IMG/VR virus record: IMGVR_UViG_3300030399_000020 | Location: 1-51,441 of that record | Reading direction: 5' to 3' (one strand) | DNA length: 51,441 nucleotides | DNA from: a virus | In this document: piece by piece, positions 7,416 to 16,808 of the stretch | Position numbering within the stretch: position 1 is the first letter of the stretch | Layout: every line of letters begins with the position of its first letter | Made by a program: the position numbers and the translations under genes | The notes under the pieces: model-generated | The model's input: the letters and a program-made list of their open reading frames with translations, nothing else | What the model was told of the DNA's origin: nothing | Databases searched by the model: none

Positions 7416-9692
7416 ATGCCAGAAAATTGCCAATCATGCGCGGGCGGGCAGTACACGGGAATCTCCGTCTTCGGTATCTACGACGATACTACGGGTTGTC
7501 CCCTCATAACAGTCTCGGGTAGCCCTGCTGTTGCCTCGATCAATGTCGGCGTCATCAACATCCCCGAAGTCACCATCAGTGGCGTCGGAACAACCTGCAC
7601 GGGTGGAGTCTCTCCAACTCTCGCTCAGCTTGGCTCTGCGGCAGCCTATGCCCTCCTCGGCTACAGCGGCGTAACGAACTCTGGTTCCTCGGTCATCTCG
7701 GGCGGTAACGTCGGTTCGTACCCGACAAATTCAATCACGGGATTCCCTCCCGGCGTAATCGTTCCGCCTGCATCTGAAGTCACGGCCTCCGCTGGAGACC
7801 AGACCGCAGTCGCGGCAGCCATCACTTACTACCAAGGTCTGGGACCGGGAACGGCACTCACGACAGTGGACATGGGCACCCAGAACTCTATCGGTGCTCC
7901 AGTCGGCACGTACTACCCGGGTGTTTACTCAAGTGCCTCAAGTCTGGCTATCGACACGCCGATCACCCTTGATGCACAGGGCAACCCTGACGCAACCTTC
8001 GTATTCCTCGCTGGCAGCACCATCACCCAGCAAATCGCTGGAACGATCCTATTGGCTAACGGAGCACAGGCGTGCAACATCGTCTGGGTCGCTGGTAGCT
8101 CTTGGACATCCATCGGGCCGGGTGCAGTCACAGTCGGCACCATCCTTGCTGTCGCAAGCGTCACGCTCGGCGGCGGAACTCTTACTGGTCGCGCACTTGC
8201 CAACACTGGTGCGGTCACCATCTCGACTGCGGAAATCGTCAACACCCCAGACTGCGCTACCGTTCAGGTATGCGGTCTCAACACCTTCGTCACTGGCGGC
8301 GAGATTTGCGTAACGCAGTGCACATCACCGTGGGTTGTTAACCTCACGGAAGTTGGCGGCGTTCCAATCGGAACGACCATCTCTGGCAGCCCTGCTGAGG
8401 CATCACTCAATGTCTTCGTCACGGGCGGCGACGTTACCCTCACCTCGAACACCCCATCGACCCCGATTTACGTCGATGTTACCAACTTCTCAGCTTGCGT
8501 CGAAGTGTGCGGAGCATCCTTCACGTCCGCAGGCAGCCCAGCAGAGAATGGGCTCAACATCTTCAGCTTGGGCGGCACGGTATGTGCCACGCAGTGCGGT
8601 ACTTGGACAGTTGAGTCCGTACAGTCGGGCGCTTGGACCGTATCGGTCAGCGGCACCGTAGCTGTCACCCAGAGCGGCACTTGGACAGTCGGCATCACGG
8701 GTGCGACCTTCACATCCGCTGGAAGCCCTGCGGAATCCTCGCTCAACGTTTTCGTTACGGGCGGCGATGTCACTCTCACTTCGAACACTCCGACCACGCC
8801 GATCTACGTTGACGTTACAAACGCTTGCATCAGCGTATGCGGATTTAGCTTCACGTCCTCTGGTAGCCCAGCGGAGAATTCGCTCAACACCTTCATTACC
8901 AACGACTTCTCGTCCCCGGTAGTTGTCGAGGTGGCTGGTGGCACGGTAAGCGTCACGGGTACGGTGAGCGTCACTGGCACCGTAACGGTCACGAACACCC
9001 CTTCAACACCGATCTACGTCTGCCCCGGCGATTGCTCTACGCCGTTCAACATCAACCTCACGGATATCGCAGGCACCCCAGTTGGCTTCACGATCAGTGG
9101 CAGCCCAGCAACGGCGGCTCTGGACGTTTACGTCACCAACGGCCTCACCGTCGATATCGCAACGGTCACCTGCGGACCCGAGACTTTCTCGCTTGGCACG
9201 TCGCAGGTACTCCAGCTTGCTCCATCGGGCGCACTCATCACCATCCCTGCGGACGAGCAGTTTGCTTGCTCCATCCAATACTACACCTACGACAGCGGTG
9301 CAGCATTCGACCAGCAGATCATGACGACTGCGTTCGTCCCACTGTGGTCGATTCAAGGCAACGGCGTCGGAACCATCGTACAGCTTCTCCGCGAGATTCA
9401 GGTCCTCACGGACGGCTCGACCGTTCTGTTCCAGCTTATCGAGGGCGGTGCGCTCACGGGCGCTGCGTTCGCGGCTGGTCCGGGCAACGTCAATGTGGAT
9501 ACCTCGGCGTCGGCTGTCACTGGCGGCACAGTGGTTTGGAGCGGCTACGCTGCGGCCTTCCCACGCAACTTCGACGGTCTCATGGACTGCTTGAACGGCA
9601 AGACTTACACGATTGCTGGCAAGAGCTTCAAGGGATGCGCCAAGGCTGTTGCACAGATTCGCTGGTCCGAACAGACGAGCATCTGCGGCTAA
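7416..9692 (+). CDS. Large fibre/adhesin with ice-binding-like DUF3494 domain (758 aa)
   Basis: Domain order: about 65 N-terminal residues; residues about 66-280 a full DUF3494 ice-binding-like domain (hallmarks: LGYSGVTNSG..VISG start, GTYYPGVY, LDAQGNPDATFVF, NIVWVAGSSWTSIGPG, GRALANTGAVTI); residues 280-580 repeats of GSPAE..LN.FVTGGDVTLTSNTP and GTWTV/SVTGTV units; then a C-terminal domain ending AQIRWSEQTSICG. DUF3494 is a beta-helical fold known from bacterial ice-binding proteins and adhesins; many members are not proven to bind ice. Here it is probably an exposed virion domain. A second copy lies in the protein at 45192-50330. Followed by a strong terminator. Confidence 0.75.
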   Translation: MPENCQSCAGGQYTGISVFGIYDDTTGCPLITVSGSPAVASINVGVINIPEVTISGVGTTCTGGVSPTLAQLGSAAAYALLGYSGVTNSGSSVISGGNVGSYPTNSITGFPPGVIVPPASEVTASAGDQTAVAAAITYYQGLGPGTALTTVDMGTQNSIGAPVGTYYPGVYSSASSLAIDTPITLDAQGNPDATFVFLAGSTITQQIAGTILLANGAQACNIVWVAGSSWTSIGPGAVTVGTILAVASVTLGGGTLTGRALANTGAVTISTAEIVNTPDCATVQVCGLNTFVTGGEICVTQCTSPWVVNLTEVGGVPIGTTISGSPAEASLNVFVTGGDVTLTSNTPSTPIYVDVTNFSACVEVCGASFTSAGSPAENGLNIFSLGGTVCATQCGTWTVESVQSGAWTVSVSGTVAVTQSGTWTVGITGATFTSAGSPAESSLNVFVTGGDVTLTSNTPTTPIYVDVTNACISVCGFSFTSSGSPAENSLNTFITNDFSSPVVVEVAGGTVSVTGTVSVTGTVTVTNTPSTPIYVCPGDCSTPFNINLTDIAGTPVGFTISGSPATAALDVYVTNGLTVDIATVTCGPETFSLGTSQVLQLAPSGALITIPADEQFACSIQYYTYDSGAAFDQQIMTTAFVPLWSIQGNGVGTIVQLLREIQVLTDGSTVLFQLIEGGALTGAAFAAGPGNVNVDTSASAVTGGTVVWSGYAAAFPRNFDGLMDCLNGKTYTIAGKSFKGCAKAVAQIRWSEQTSICG

Positions 9693-9713
9693 CCTTAACA
9701 GTTGAAACAAATG

Positions 9714-9743
9714 GGGCGCAGGATTCACTCCTGCGCCCTTTCT
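9714..9743 (+). terminator. Rho-independent terminator after the 758-aa gene
   Basis: A perfect 10-bp stem (GGGCGCAGGA / TCCTGCGCCC) with a five-base loop is followed by TTTCTTTTT. It lies 22 bases after the stop codon of the fibre gene and directly abuts the promoter of the next gene. Confidence 0.9.
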
Positions 9744-9747
9744 TTTT

Positions 9748-9761
9748 GAGTATTATCCAAT
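9748..9761 (+). promoter_or_regulatory. Leaderless-type promoter (GAGTATTAT)
   Basis: TATTAT at 9751-9756 is five bases before the ATG at 9762 and only a few bases after the terminator, so this insert of three genes is an independent transcription unit. No ribosome binding site is present between the element and the ATG. Confidence 0.7.
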
Positions 9762-10055
9762 ATGAATCTCGCGCTTTTAGCCGAACTCGGCGTTGCCTGT
9801 GGAGCGATCAGTTTGGTCGTCGCCGAGGGGAAGATTTTCGCCAAACCCCACGACTGGTTGGCACCGAAATTCCCATTTTTAGACCAATTATTGTCCTGCT
9901 CATGGTGCGTCAGCCATTGGGTATCGGCGATGCTCGTGCTGGCGTACTACAAGGCAATCGGCGGGGGTTTCATCGATCACATCGTGCAAGGCTTTATCGT
10001 TATTGCGATCTCTCAAGTCGTAGCGGGCATCATGAGAAAGTGCATCGAACACTAA
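9762..10055 (+). CDS. Small membrane protein, DUF1360-like (97 aa)
   Basis: Hydrophobic segments at about residues 5-22, 50-66 and 70-90. The central LLSCSWCVSHWVSAML with C-x-x-C next to a membrane segment resembles the DUF1360 family of phage and sporulation-associated membrane proteins (usual pattern L-x-C-x-W-C-x-x-x-W). Starts in the leaderless position of its promoter and ends in a TAATG junction with the glycosyltransferase gene. A holin-like role is possible but not shown. Confidence 0.55.
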   Translation: MNLALLAELGVACGAISLVVAEGKIFAKPHDWLAPKFPFLDQLLSCSWCVSHWVSAMLVLAYYKAIGGGFIDHIVQGFIVIAISQVVAGIMRKCIEH

Positions 10056-10702
10056 TGCCCCCCCTCGTAAGTGCGCTGACACCGACCTTTAACCGCCGAG
10101 CTTTCTTCCCTCGGGCTATCCAGTGCTTCCTCGCACAAGATTACCCGAATCTGGAGTGGATCATACTGGACGATGGTGCGGACCCAATCGGCAGTCTTTT
10201 GCCGACCGATCCGAGGATCAAATATTACCATGAAAAGCCCAAAAAACACCATGGGGCGAAGATGAACCGCTGCTTTGAGTTATCGAGTGGCGAGTTCGGG
10301 ATTGTCTTCGATGATGATGATTGGTATCCGGCGAATCGAATCACCCGCCAGATCACGCCGCTCATCGAGAGGCCCGCGTTAGACCTCTCGGGAACGAGCA
10401 CTCTTTACTACTATCAGCACGGCACCCAAACAGCCTATCAGTACACGACTCCGAAAGGAATCGGTTGGCTCGCGTCCATAGCGGTACGCAAATCCGCTTG
10501 GGAGAAATTAAAGTTCGACAACATGGCGGGAGGAGCGGACTACAATTTTCAAAAGAAGACGCCTGTTTCAGCTAGGCTTGATCTGAACGACCCCGCCTTG
10601 GTTGTGGCGGCGATCCATCCGGCTAATGCGTGCAGAAAACATCTGAGCAAGGATTACAAACCTGAATCGTGGGAGACAATTCAAAGACTATGGCAAAAGT
10701 AA
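10055..10702 (+). CDS. GT2-family glycosyltransferase (215 aa)
   Basis: N-terminus has the GT-A nucleotide-sugar fold pattern (SALTPTFNRRAFFPRAIQCF, DYPNLEWIILDDGA) and the metal-binding acidic cluster FDDDDWYP near residue 87, followed by a GGAD motif near residue 165. It would transfer a sugar from a nucleotide donor. Encoded inside the fibre gene block, coupled by TAATG to a membrane protein, so it may decorate virion proteins or host surface glycans; which one cannot be told from sequence. A longer upstream frame (from 9032) is a read-through of the fibre gene in another phase and is rejected. Confidence 0.8.
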   Translation: MPPLVSALTPTFNRRAFFPRAIQCFLAQDYPNLEWIILDDGADPIGSLLPTDPRIKYYHEKPKKHHGAKMNRCFELSSGEFGIVFDDDDWYPANRITRQITPLIERPALDLSGTSTLYYYQHGTQTAYQYTTPKGIGWLASIAVRKSAWEKLKFDNMAGGADYNFQKKTPVSARLDLNDPALVVAAIHPANACRKHLSKDYKPESWETIQRLWQK

Positions 10703-10839
10703 TGTGTGCGTGCGGTCAACAAGCTCAATGGCGTGTCTACAACCACGATGGCAGTGTCACCTACCACTGCGCTGCATGTGCGAATGCCCGTGCAGCGACC
10801 ACCACTCGCAAAGAAAAATTGTGCAACTGCATGAGGTAA
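10690..10839 (+). CDS. Cys-rich peptide, probable zinc binding (49 aa)
   Basis: Overlaps the 3' end of the glycosyltransferase gene by 13 bases in another phase. It has C-x-C near residue 6, H-C-x-x-C near residues 27-30 and C-x-C near the end, consistent with a small zinc ribbon. Start ATG 10690; an internal ATG at 10702 is an alternative. Followed by 85 non-coding bases with a small AAAACT-AG-AGTTTT hairpin (10857-10870). Confidence 0.55.
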   Translation: MAKVMCACGQQAQWRVYNHDGSVTYHCAACANARAATTTRKEKLCNCMR

Positions 10840-10924
10840 CCTCTCATTTCCCCAATAAAACTAGAGTTTTTGATAGTCAGCAGGTTTTTTAGCTTTGCCA
10901 CTCGTTTATAGGGGATCAGATTGA

Positions 10925-11713
10925 ATGAGTCAGCACACTGAGTCACAATACACCATCAACGCAGTCCTGAGCGTTGGGGAAAACACCCAATGCGGTGCGA
11001 CATTTTCCCCGTGGGACTGTGGCACCCCCGTCCTCACGACAGCCACAATAGTCAACAACGACTACTCGTACAACACCCTGATCGTCACCCTAGACCAAGG
11101 CTGCGTCACAGGCGGGGCGGTCCAGTTTCAAGGCAGCACCGATGGCGTGAATTGGTTCCCGCTCACTGGCTACGTGCCGGGAATGGGTGGGGTGGTGGGC
11201 CCGACCTACACGCTGGAAGCTGACACGTTCCTCGCGGCAGAATTCAACCTCACCGCTATACCGTACTTTCAAGTCGTACTCGTCAGCCCGATCACTGGGA
11301 CGGCTTGCGGGAGCCCCGCTGTTTGCGGCTCCGTGGTCTTTGGGTACTCGGCGGACTCATTCGTCACTACGCCGCCGCCCTGTTGCCCGCAGACCGCCTC
11401 TGTCGCCAATGCGCCCGAGTCCATCTGCGTAGCGACGACTTCATCGGTTGTGCTGGCATCGAACCCTTCGCGAAAGGGTCTCAATCTGACGAACATGTCC
11501 TATGTCACGATGAGCATCTCCTTCGGCAGCAACCCAGCCATCCTCTTCGCTGGAATCACACTAGCACCCGGGGGTAGCTTTTGGATGGACAGCAGCGATT
11601 TCACGACCTCAGCGGTGAACGCCATAGCCGATGCTGGTCTTTCGTACACCGATTCTTGCTGCGGGAGCCCGCCCACTTTTTGTGCGCTGATGAGCATTCA
11701 GGAATTCCAGTAA
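10925..11713 (+). CDS. Virion protein with phage-type C-terminal beta domain (262 aa)
   Basis: Starts at ATG 10925 after GGGGATC. Residues about 1-150 are a beta-rich domain with several cysteines. Residues about 165-260 follow the pattern ASNPSRKGLNLTNMSY...GI-x-LAPGGSFWMD...AVNAIADAG, which I recognise from small phage tail or fibre proteins. Context and composition support a structural role. Confidence 0.6.
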   Translation: MSQHTESQYTINAVLSVGENTQCGATFSPWDCGTPVLTTATIVNNDYSYNTLIVTLDQGCVTGGAVQFQGSTDGVNWFPLTGYVPGMGGVVGPTYTLEADTFLAAEFNLTAIPYFQVVLVSPITGTACGSPAVCGSVVFGYSADSFVTTPPPCCPQTASVANAPESICVATTSSVVLASNPSRKGLNLTNMSYVTMSISFGSNPAILFAGITLAPGGSFWMDSSDFTTSAVNAIADAGLSYTDSCCGSPPTFCALMSIQEFQ

Positions 11714-11746
11714 AGGACTATGTAACTCCTAAACAGAGAGATAACA

Positions 11747-14700
11747 ATGCCAGTTCAAAACCCGTTCGGTCTATCATTTTCGGGCAATATAACACAGTGG
11801 GATAACACTCCGCTTAGCCCGCCATCCGCGTTCGGCACCTGCCCCGGTCTCGGCTGCTGCTCTACTGTCACCGCTGCAATTCCAGTCAATGCTTCGCTCT
11901 TCGTTGGAACCTGCACATCCCTCACCGCAACGCTTGCTGGAAGCCCGCCAGTTGAAGCACTGAACGTCAATGTGGTCAACCCGCTGACTGTCACGTTTAC
12001 GGAATCTTCGCTCCCCGTCACGCAAGGTACATCCCCTTGGGTTGTGAGCGGCACCGTCGCCATCAGCAACGCCTCGATCTGCGTCACCCAGTGCACATCC
12101 CCGTGGGTCGTAAGCGGGACGGTCGCTTTCAGCAACACAACCATCGCCGTCACAAACACGGGCACGTTCGCCGTACAAGCCACGATCCCGACGCCCACGG
12201 ACTGGGGCACTGCACCAGCCACGAGCGTATTGGTTCCCGCCGTCAATGCGGAAATGTTCGTTGGACAGAATGCGGTCAGTGGAACAAACCCAGTTCCCGT
12301 TTCCGCCACGACTGCGGCTAACAATGCTGGCAACCCCATTTACGTTGATGTCACAAACACCGTCCCGGTCACTCTGGCTTCAACCACGATCACTGGAACC
12401 GTAGCAGTCACCCAGAGCACGTCTCCTTGGGTGGTGAGCGGTACTGTCACCGTTTCTGGCACATCCACAGTGCAGGGAAACCTCACAAACAACAACGCCG
12501 CCCCGAACGCATTCAATCTTGGCGTCCTCCCAGCAATCGCTGAGACCGCATACACGACCATCACCTATACGACAGGCGATCAAGTTCTGCCCGTTACCGA
12601 TCTTCATGGTGCACTCAATGTGGATTGGCAGGCTCTCGCGGGCGCTGCCCTTGGTGGTCCCACCATTTGGGCTACGGCTCCAACTGGCGAGGAAGTTCAG
12701 GGCGTCAACGCTTACTGCTTCCAAGGCACTTCACCGTGGGTCGTTTCTCTTGCATCCACCACCATCACGGGTACGGTTGCCGTTACCCAGTCTGGAACGT
12801 GGACGGTACAGCAAGGCGGGGCTCCGTGGACATTCGTTGGAGCACTCACCAACAACAATGCGGCACCAGCCGCCACGAACATTGGCGTTCTGCCCGCTCT
12901 CGCTGAGACCGCGTACAACACCATCACGTACACCACGGGCGATCAAGTTCTGCCCGTTACAGACTTGCATGGCGCTCTCAACCAAGACCTTCAGGCCGTA
13001 GCTGGCGTTGCGTTGGGTGCCACAGCCGTCGTACCATACGGCTCTACACCCGCTGGCGTAAACGTGCCTGCGGTCAACGCTTTCATCACCAACACTGTCC
13101 CCGTAACTCTCGCTTCGACGACGATCACGGGCACCGTAGCTGTAACCCAAAGCACATCGCCTTGGGTAGTGAGCGGTACTGTAACCGCAACTATTGCAGC
13201 GCCTACGGACTGGGGCACAGCACCCGCGACTTCCGTTCTTGTCCCTGCGGTCAACGCAGAAATGTTTGTGGGTCAGAACGCCGTCTCGGGTACAAACCCT
13301 GTGCCGATCTCCGCTACCACTGCGGCGAACGGAGCGGGCAACCCAATCTACGTTGACGTAACGAACTTCCCAACGACCTTCGCGGTAACGCAAGGCACAT
13401 CGCCGTGGGTAGTCTCACTCACTTCCACAACCATCACGGGTACTGTGGCTGTCGATGGTGCACTGAGCAATAACACTGCGGCACCAGCGGCTACAAACCT
13501 TGGTGTTCTCCCCGCCATTGCGGAAACGGCCTACAACACCATTACTTACACCACGGGCAACCAAGTCCTGCCAGTCACGGACTTGCATGGTGCACTCAAC
13601 ATTGACTTACAGGCACTCGCTGGCACGGCTCTTGGAGCGGGAACCACTTGGGGCACCGCGCCTACAGGTGCGAACGTACAAGGCGTTAACGCATACTGCA
13701 TCCAAGGAACATCTCCTTGGGTCGTATCTCTAGCTTCAACCACAATCACAGGTACGGTTGCGGTCACGCAAAGCACGTCGCCGTGGATCACCGCTGGAAA
13801 CCTCACAAACAACAACGCGGCTCCGACTGCCACGCTCACGGGTACTCTGAACGCTATTGCTGAGTCTGCGTACACAAACTTGACTTATACGTCAGGCGAC
13901 ATGGTTCTTCCTGCCACGGACTTGCATGGTGCTTTGATGAGCGACCTCGAAGCCATTGCTGGTGTTGCGCTTGGTGCAACGGGCGTCACCGCATTTGGTA
14001 CTGCACCTGCGGCAGTCAACGTTCAAGGTGTCAATGCCTCATTGTTCTCGGGCACCACTGCCCTAACAAACACGGGCGGTGCATTGAATGTCAACGTTAC
14101 TGGGTTCTCGGGCGGCACGCTCTCCAACAACACAGCCGCCCCGATTGCCAACAACGAAGGCAGCCTGACCGCCCTTGCTGCGACCTCATACACGACCAAC
14201 ACTTACACCAACGGCTTCCAAGTTCTGCCTGTCACCGACCTTCATGGTGCATTGAACCAAGACCTTCAGGCCGTGGCGGGAATCCAGCTTGGAGCAACGG
14301 CTGTCACCGCCTACGGCACCACGCCTGCGGCTGTAAACGTCCCCGCTGTGAACGCTTTCGTAACGAATACCATCACGGTTGCTGGAAACAGAAGCAACAA
14401 CACCGCTGTACCGGGTGCGTTGAACATCGGCGCTCTTGTGTCTATCACGGCACCGTCCAACACAACGTTCCCGACCTACGTGGCGGGCAACGAAAGCTTA
14501 TTGGTCACGGACCTCTCTGGTAACCTCAACACAGACGTACAATACTGGGGCGGCTCCGACCTCGGACCTGCATCCAACTACGGTACTTCCCCGGGCGCTG
14601 TACTTGTTCCGGGCGTCAACGCCTTCGTCACCAACCCAGTCAGTGTCTATGGTTACTACACCAACAACAACGCCGCCCCGAACACGCAACTCCTGCCCGT

Positions 14701-15520
14701 AATCGGTGCTATCGCCGAAACCTCGTACACGACGATCACGTACACCACAGGCGACATGGTTCTCCCAGTGGTTGATTTACACGGTGCCACAAACACCGAC
14801 CTACAAGCTGTCGCTGGAACCGCTGTTGTCACGGTCGCGGCTGGTGTGCAGGAAGTTGGCATCGTCGGCAGCACTGGTGCCGCGATGGATACCCCAATCG
14901 GGGCAAGTACCGCCGCTGCGAATGCTCTCCAGATCGCCGCTGTAACGTTAACAACTGCACCTACTCTAACCAATGGTCAATCTGGAGCGGTGCAGGCCGA
15001 CACCACAGGCAGCATCTTTATCAACAATGATGGGCGCAAGGCTACCTACTCTTGCTATGCCTCATTCACCCCCGTCGCGGGTGATATTGCCGTACTGCCG
15101 GGTAGCGCAAGCAAGACCATCCGTATCCACCGCATTGAAGTGTCCCTCTCCACGACTGGCACCGCTGGCGTGGAGGCTGTTACGCTGGTCAAGCGTTCGG
15201 CGGCTGACACAGGCGGAACCTCCGCAGCGATGACCGCTGTGCCACACGACAGTGCCTTCGCCGCTGCCAGTGCCGCCCCACGCAACTACACGGCTGCCCC
15301 AACTTTGGGAGCCGCTGTTGGTACAGTTCGCGGTGCTCAGTTCTTTGACGAGTCAGCATCGACGACTGGTGCCAACACTTGGTTGTGGACATTCGGCGAC
15401 GGACGCGGTGGTGCCGCTGCTATCGTTCTTCGTGGCATTGCCCAGCAACTTGCAATCAACCTCAGTGGTGTCATAGCCACTCAAACTGTCTCCGTCAGCT
15501 ACGAGTGGACTGAGGAATAA
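11747..15520 (+). CDS. Giant repetitive fibre protein (1257 aa)
   Basis: Residues 1-245 contain CVTQCTSPWVV and SGTV units. Residues about 246-1025 hold seven copies of a roughly 80-residue unit (pattern NNxAAP..N.G.L.AIAETAY.TITYTTGD.VLPVTDLHGALN.DLQA.AG..LG...G..P..VNV..VNA), separated in part by V-x-V-x-G-T strands. A PTDWGTAPATSVLVPAVNAE unit occurs twice. Residues about 1096-1257 are a C-terminal domain related to that of the 543-residue protein, ending YEWTEE. The whole is low in charge and rich in T, V, A and N. Most likely a long fibre or adhesin; DLHGALN is a striking invariant core. No enzymatic motif seen. Confidence 0.7.
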   Translation: MPVQNPFGLSFSGNITQWDNTPLSPPSAFGTCPGLGCCSTVTAAIPVNASLFVGTCTSLTATLAGSPPVEALNVNVVNPLTVTFTESSLPVTQGTSPWVVSGTVAISNASICVTQCTSPWVVSGTVAFSNTTIAVTNTGTFAVQATIPTPTDWGTAPATSVLVPAVNAEMFVGQNAVSGTNPVPVSATTAANNAGNPIYVDVTNTVPVTLASTTITGTVAVTQSTSPWVVSGTVTVSGTSTVQGNLTNNNAAPNAFNLGVLPAIAETAYTTITYTTGDQVLPVTDLHGALNVDWQALAGAALGGPTIWATAPTGEEVQGVNAYCFQGTSPWVVSLASTTITGTVAVTQSGTWTVQQGGAPWTFVGALTNNNAAPAATNIGVLPALAETAYNTITYTTGDQVLPVTDLHGALNQDLQAVAGVALGATAVVPYGSTPAGVNVPAVNAFITNTVPVTLASTTITGTVAVTQSTSPWVVSGTVTATIAAPTDWGTAPATSVLVPAVNAEMFVGQNAVSGTNPVPISATTAANGAGNPIYVDVTNFPTTFAVTQGTSPWVVSLTSTTITGTVAVDGALSNNTAAPAATNLGVLPAIAETAYNTITYTTGNQVLPVTDLHGALNIDLQALAGTALGAGTTWGTAPTGANVQGVNAYCIQGTSPWVVSLASTTITGTVAVTQSTSPWITAGNLTNNNAAPTATLTGTLNAIAESAYTNLTYTSGDMVLPATDLHGALMSDLEAIAGVALGATGVTAFGTAPAAVNVQGVNASLFSGTTALTNTGGALNVNVTGFSGGTLSNNTAAPIANNEGSLTALAATSYTTNTYTNGFQVLPVTDLHGALNQDLQAVAGIQLGATAVTAYGTTPAAVNVPAVNAFVTNTITVAGNRSNNTAVPGALNIGALVSITAPSNTTFPTYVAGNESLLVTDLSGNLNTDVQYWGGSDLGPASNYGTSPGAVLVPGVNAFVTNPVSVYGYYTNNNAAPNTQLLPVIGAIAETSYTTITYTTGDMVLPVVDLHGATNTDLQAVAGTAVVTVAAGVQEVGIVGSTGAAMDTPIGASTAAANALQIAAVTLTTAPTLTNGQSGAVQADTTGSIFINNDGRKATYSCYASFTPVAGDIAVLPGSASKTIRIHRIEVSLSTTGTAGVEAVTLVKRSAADTGGTSAAMTAVPHDSAFAAASAAPRNYTAAPTLGAAVGTVRGAQFFDESASTTGANTWLWTFGDGRGGAAAIVLRGIAQQLAINLSGVIATQTVSVSYEWTEE
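12482..14820 (+). repeat. Seven tandem coding repeats in the giant fibre gene
   Basis: Unit starts are near 12482, 12845, 13463, 13802, 14120, 14390 and 14657. Copies 1-5 and 7 keep the DLHGA core; copy 6 has diverged to DLSGNLN. Spacing between units varies (about 270-620 bases) because shorter strand repeats are inserted. Such repeats are likely sites of recombination and length change. Confidence 0.85.
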
Positions 15521-15523
15521 TCC

Positions 15524-16264
15524 GTGCCATTCACCCACGTTCTAGGATCGGGCGCAACTGGATCAGGTGCGGGAAATACGGCTACTATCACACTAGGTGC
15601 TGCTCCAACGCAGGGAAACCTCGTCTGCTTCGGTATTGTCATTACGGCTGGCACCACTGCCATTCCAACGATCTCGGGTCTCGTAATCGAAGACAGCAAC
15701 GGCAACGTTTACACCGTCACACCCCAATCACCCTCAGCGGAAATCACACAGACTGGCAATACGTTTCCAACCAGCACGACTGGCGCAACCTACGCGGCCT
15801 ATCTACTTTCCGCTCCAGCGAATGCCAGCGCAACGATCACCGCTACTTGGACGGTGACAGGTGGGGGCGGCGGTATGCGGAGCACTCAGATTTTCGCTGA
15901 CGAATTTAGTTATACGGGCGGGAGTGCCGTATTTGATACCTCCGTTGCGGCAACTAACGTGGCTGGTGCAACCACAGTCACCACCCCAAGCATCACGCCC
16001 ACCCACGCGGGCTCACTGATCTACAACACCACTGGAAGCTGCAATACGATTACGGCGGTTGGTGGAACATGGGTAGCTGGGGGCGGTGGAGCGCAAAACG
16101 GCGACGAATCAGCCTACGTTCTGAGCCAGACTGGGGCGCTCGCGGCAGACTACACGCAATCGGGCTCTTACGGTTGGTCGGGGGTATCGATGGCATTTTT
16201 CATCGCCTCCGCTGGAAACCCCGGCGCGGGCTACAACCGAATGCCCGTGTTCATGTTGGGGTAA
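15524..16264 (+). CDS. Beta-rich virion/adhesion protein (246 aa), GTG start
   Basis: GTG at 15524 is three bases after the preceding stop and preceded by GAGGAATAATCC. Composition is Thr/Ala/Gly/Ser rich with a pattern (GNLVCFGIVITAG..., EFSYTGGSAVFDTS, HAGSLIYNTTG, GVSMAFFIA) resembling beta-sandwich surface or fibre domains found in soil bacteria and phages. No named family assigned. Confidence 0.6.
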   Translation: MPFTHVLGSGATGSGAGNTATITLGAAPTQGNLVCFGIVITAGTTAIPTISGLVIEDSNGNVYTVTPQSPSAEITQTGNTFPTSTTGATYAAYLLSAPANASATITATWTVTGGGGGMRSTQIFADEFSYTGGSAVFDTSVAATNVAGATTVTTPSITPTHAGSLIYNTTGSCNTITAVGGTWVAGGGGAQNGDESAYVLSQTGALAADYTQSGSYGWSGVSMAFFIASAGNPGAGYNRMPVFMLG

Positions 16265-16304
16265 TTTTCTGATTTCGTAAAGGATTAAATAGAGAGGGAC
16301 AATT

Positions 16305-16808
16305 ATGGCAAGAACATCGATCACGAACAACCCGATTCCCGGCCCATACGTCAGCAGCCCCGCTGCTGGTCAACTCATGCTGAATCTCGTTCCAGCCGAT
16401 CCAGCCAACGGAAACTGTTTCACAGCAACGGGTTCCGACTGTATTGCCCTGTATTGTCGCGAGTGTGACTTCGTTTGGAATGCCACGCAAGCTTACACCG
16501 TGGGTCAGTATGTGCAGATGGCTCAAGCTGAGCCCACGCAGCACTACATCTGCGCTATCGCGAACACTGGCATCAACCCCACCACAGACACGGGCGGCAA
16601 TTGGACAGTCTACGAAGGCGAGACTGCCACGCTTCACTCCACGGCGGACGCATTCGGTCGCACTGGTGACATCGTAAATTACCTCGTGTATCCCGGCACC
16701 ATCGCAACATACTATTTTGTGGAAGCTGGCTGGGTGCAGTCTGATGGGACGATCTACTTCAACTGTTCTTCGGCTCGTATGTTGGTCGCCGTCTGCCAGA
16801 CGCCGTAA
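16305..16808 (+). CDS. Last structural-block protein, unknown (167 aa)
   Basis: Preceded by AGAGAGGGA seven bases before ATG. Contains five cysteines, a segment that reads like a carbohydrate-binding WNATQAYTVGQYV motif (residues 58-70, resembling chitin-binding type 3 domains: W....Y..G..V......Y.C) and an aromatic-rich C-terminal half. The stop abuts the stop of the convergent HNH gene with no spacer. Probably a virion or host-surface binding protein. Confidence 0.6.
   Translation: MARTSITNNPIPGPYVSSPAAGQLMLNLVPADPANGNCFTATGSDCIALYCRECDFVWNATQAYTVGQYVQMAQAEPTQHYICAIANTGINPTTDTGGNWTVYEGETATLHSTADAFGRTGDIVNYLVYPGTIATYYFVEAGWVQSDGTIYFNCSSARMLVAVCQTP

Noticed and set aside
9032-10054. Upstream extension of the glycosyltransferase frame
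   Set aside because: Runs in another phase through the fibre gene and the membrane-protein gene; the GT-A fold begins exactly at ATG 10055.
12482-14820. CRISPR-like array from regular DNA repeats
   Set aside because: The repeats are coding, about 80 codons long, in frame, and diverged; there are no short direct repeats with unique spacers.
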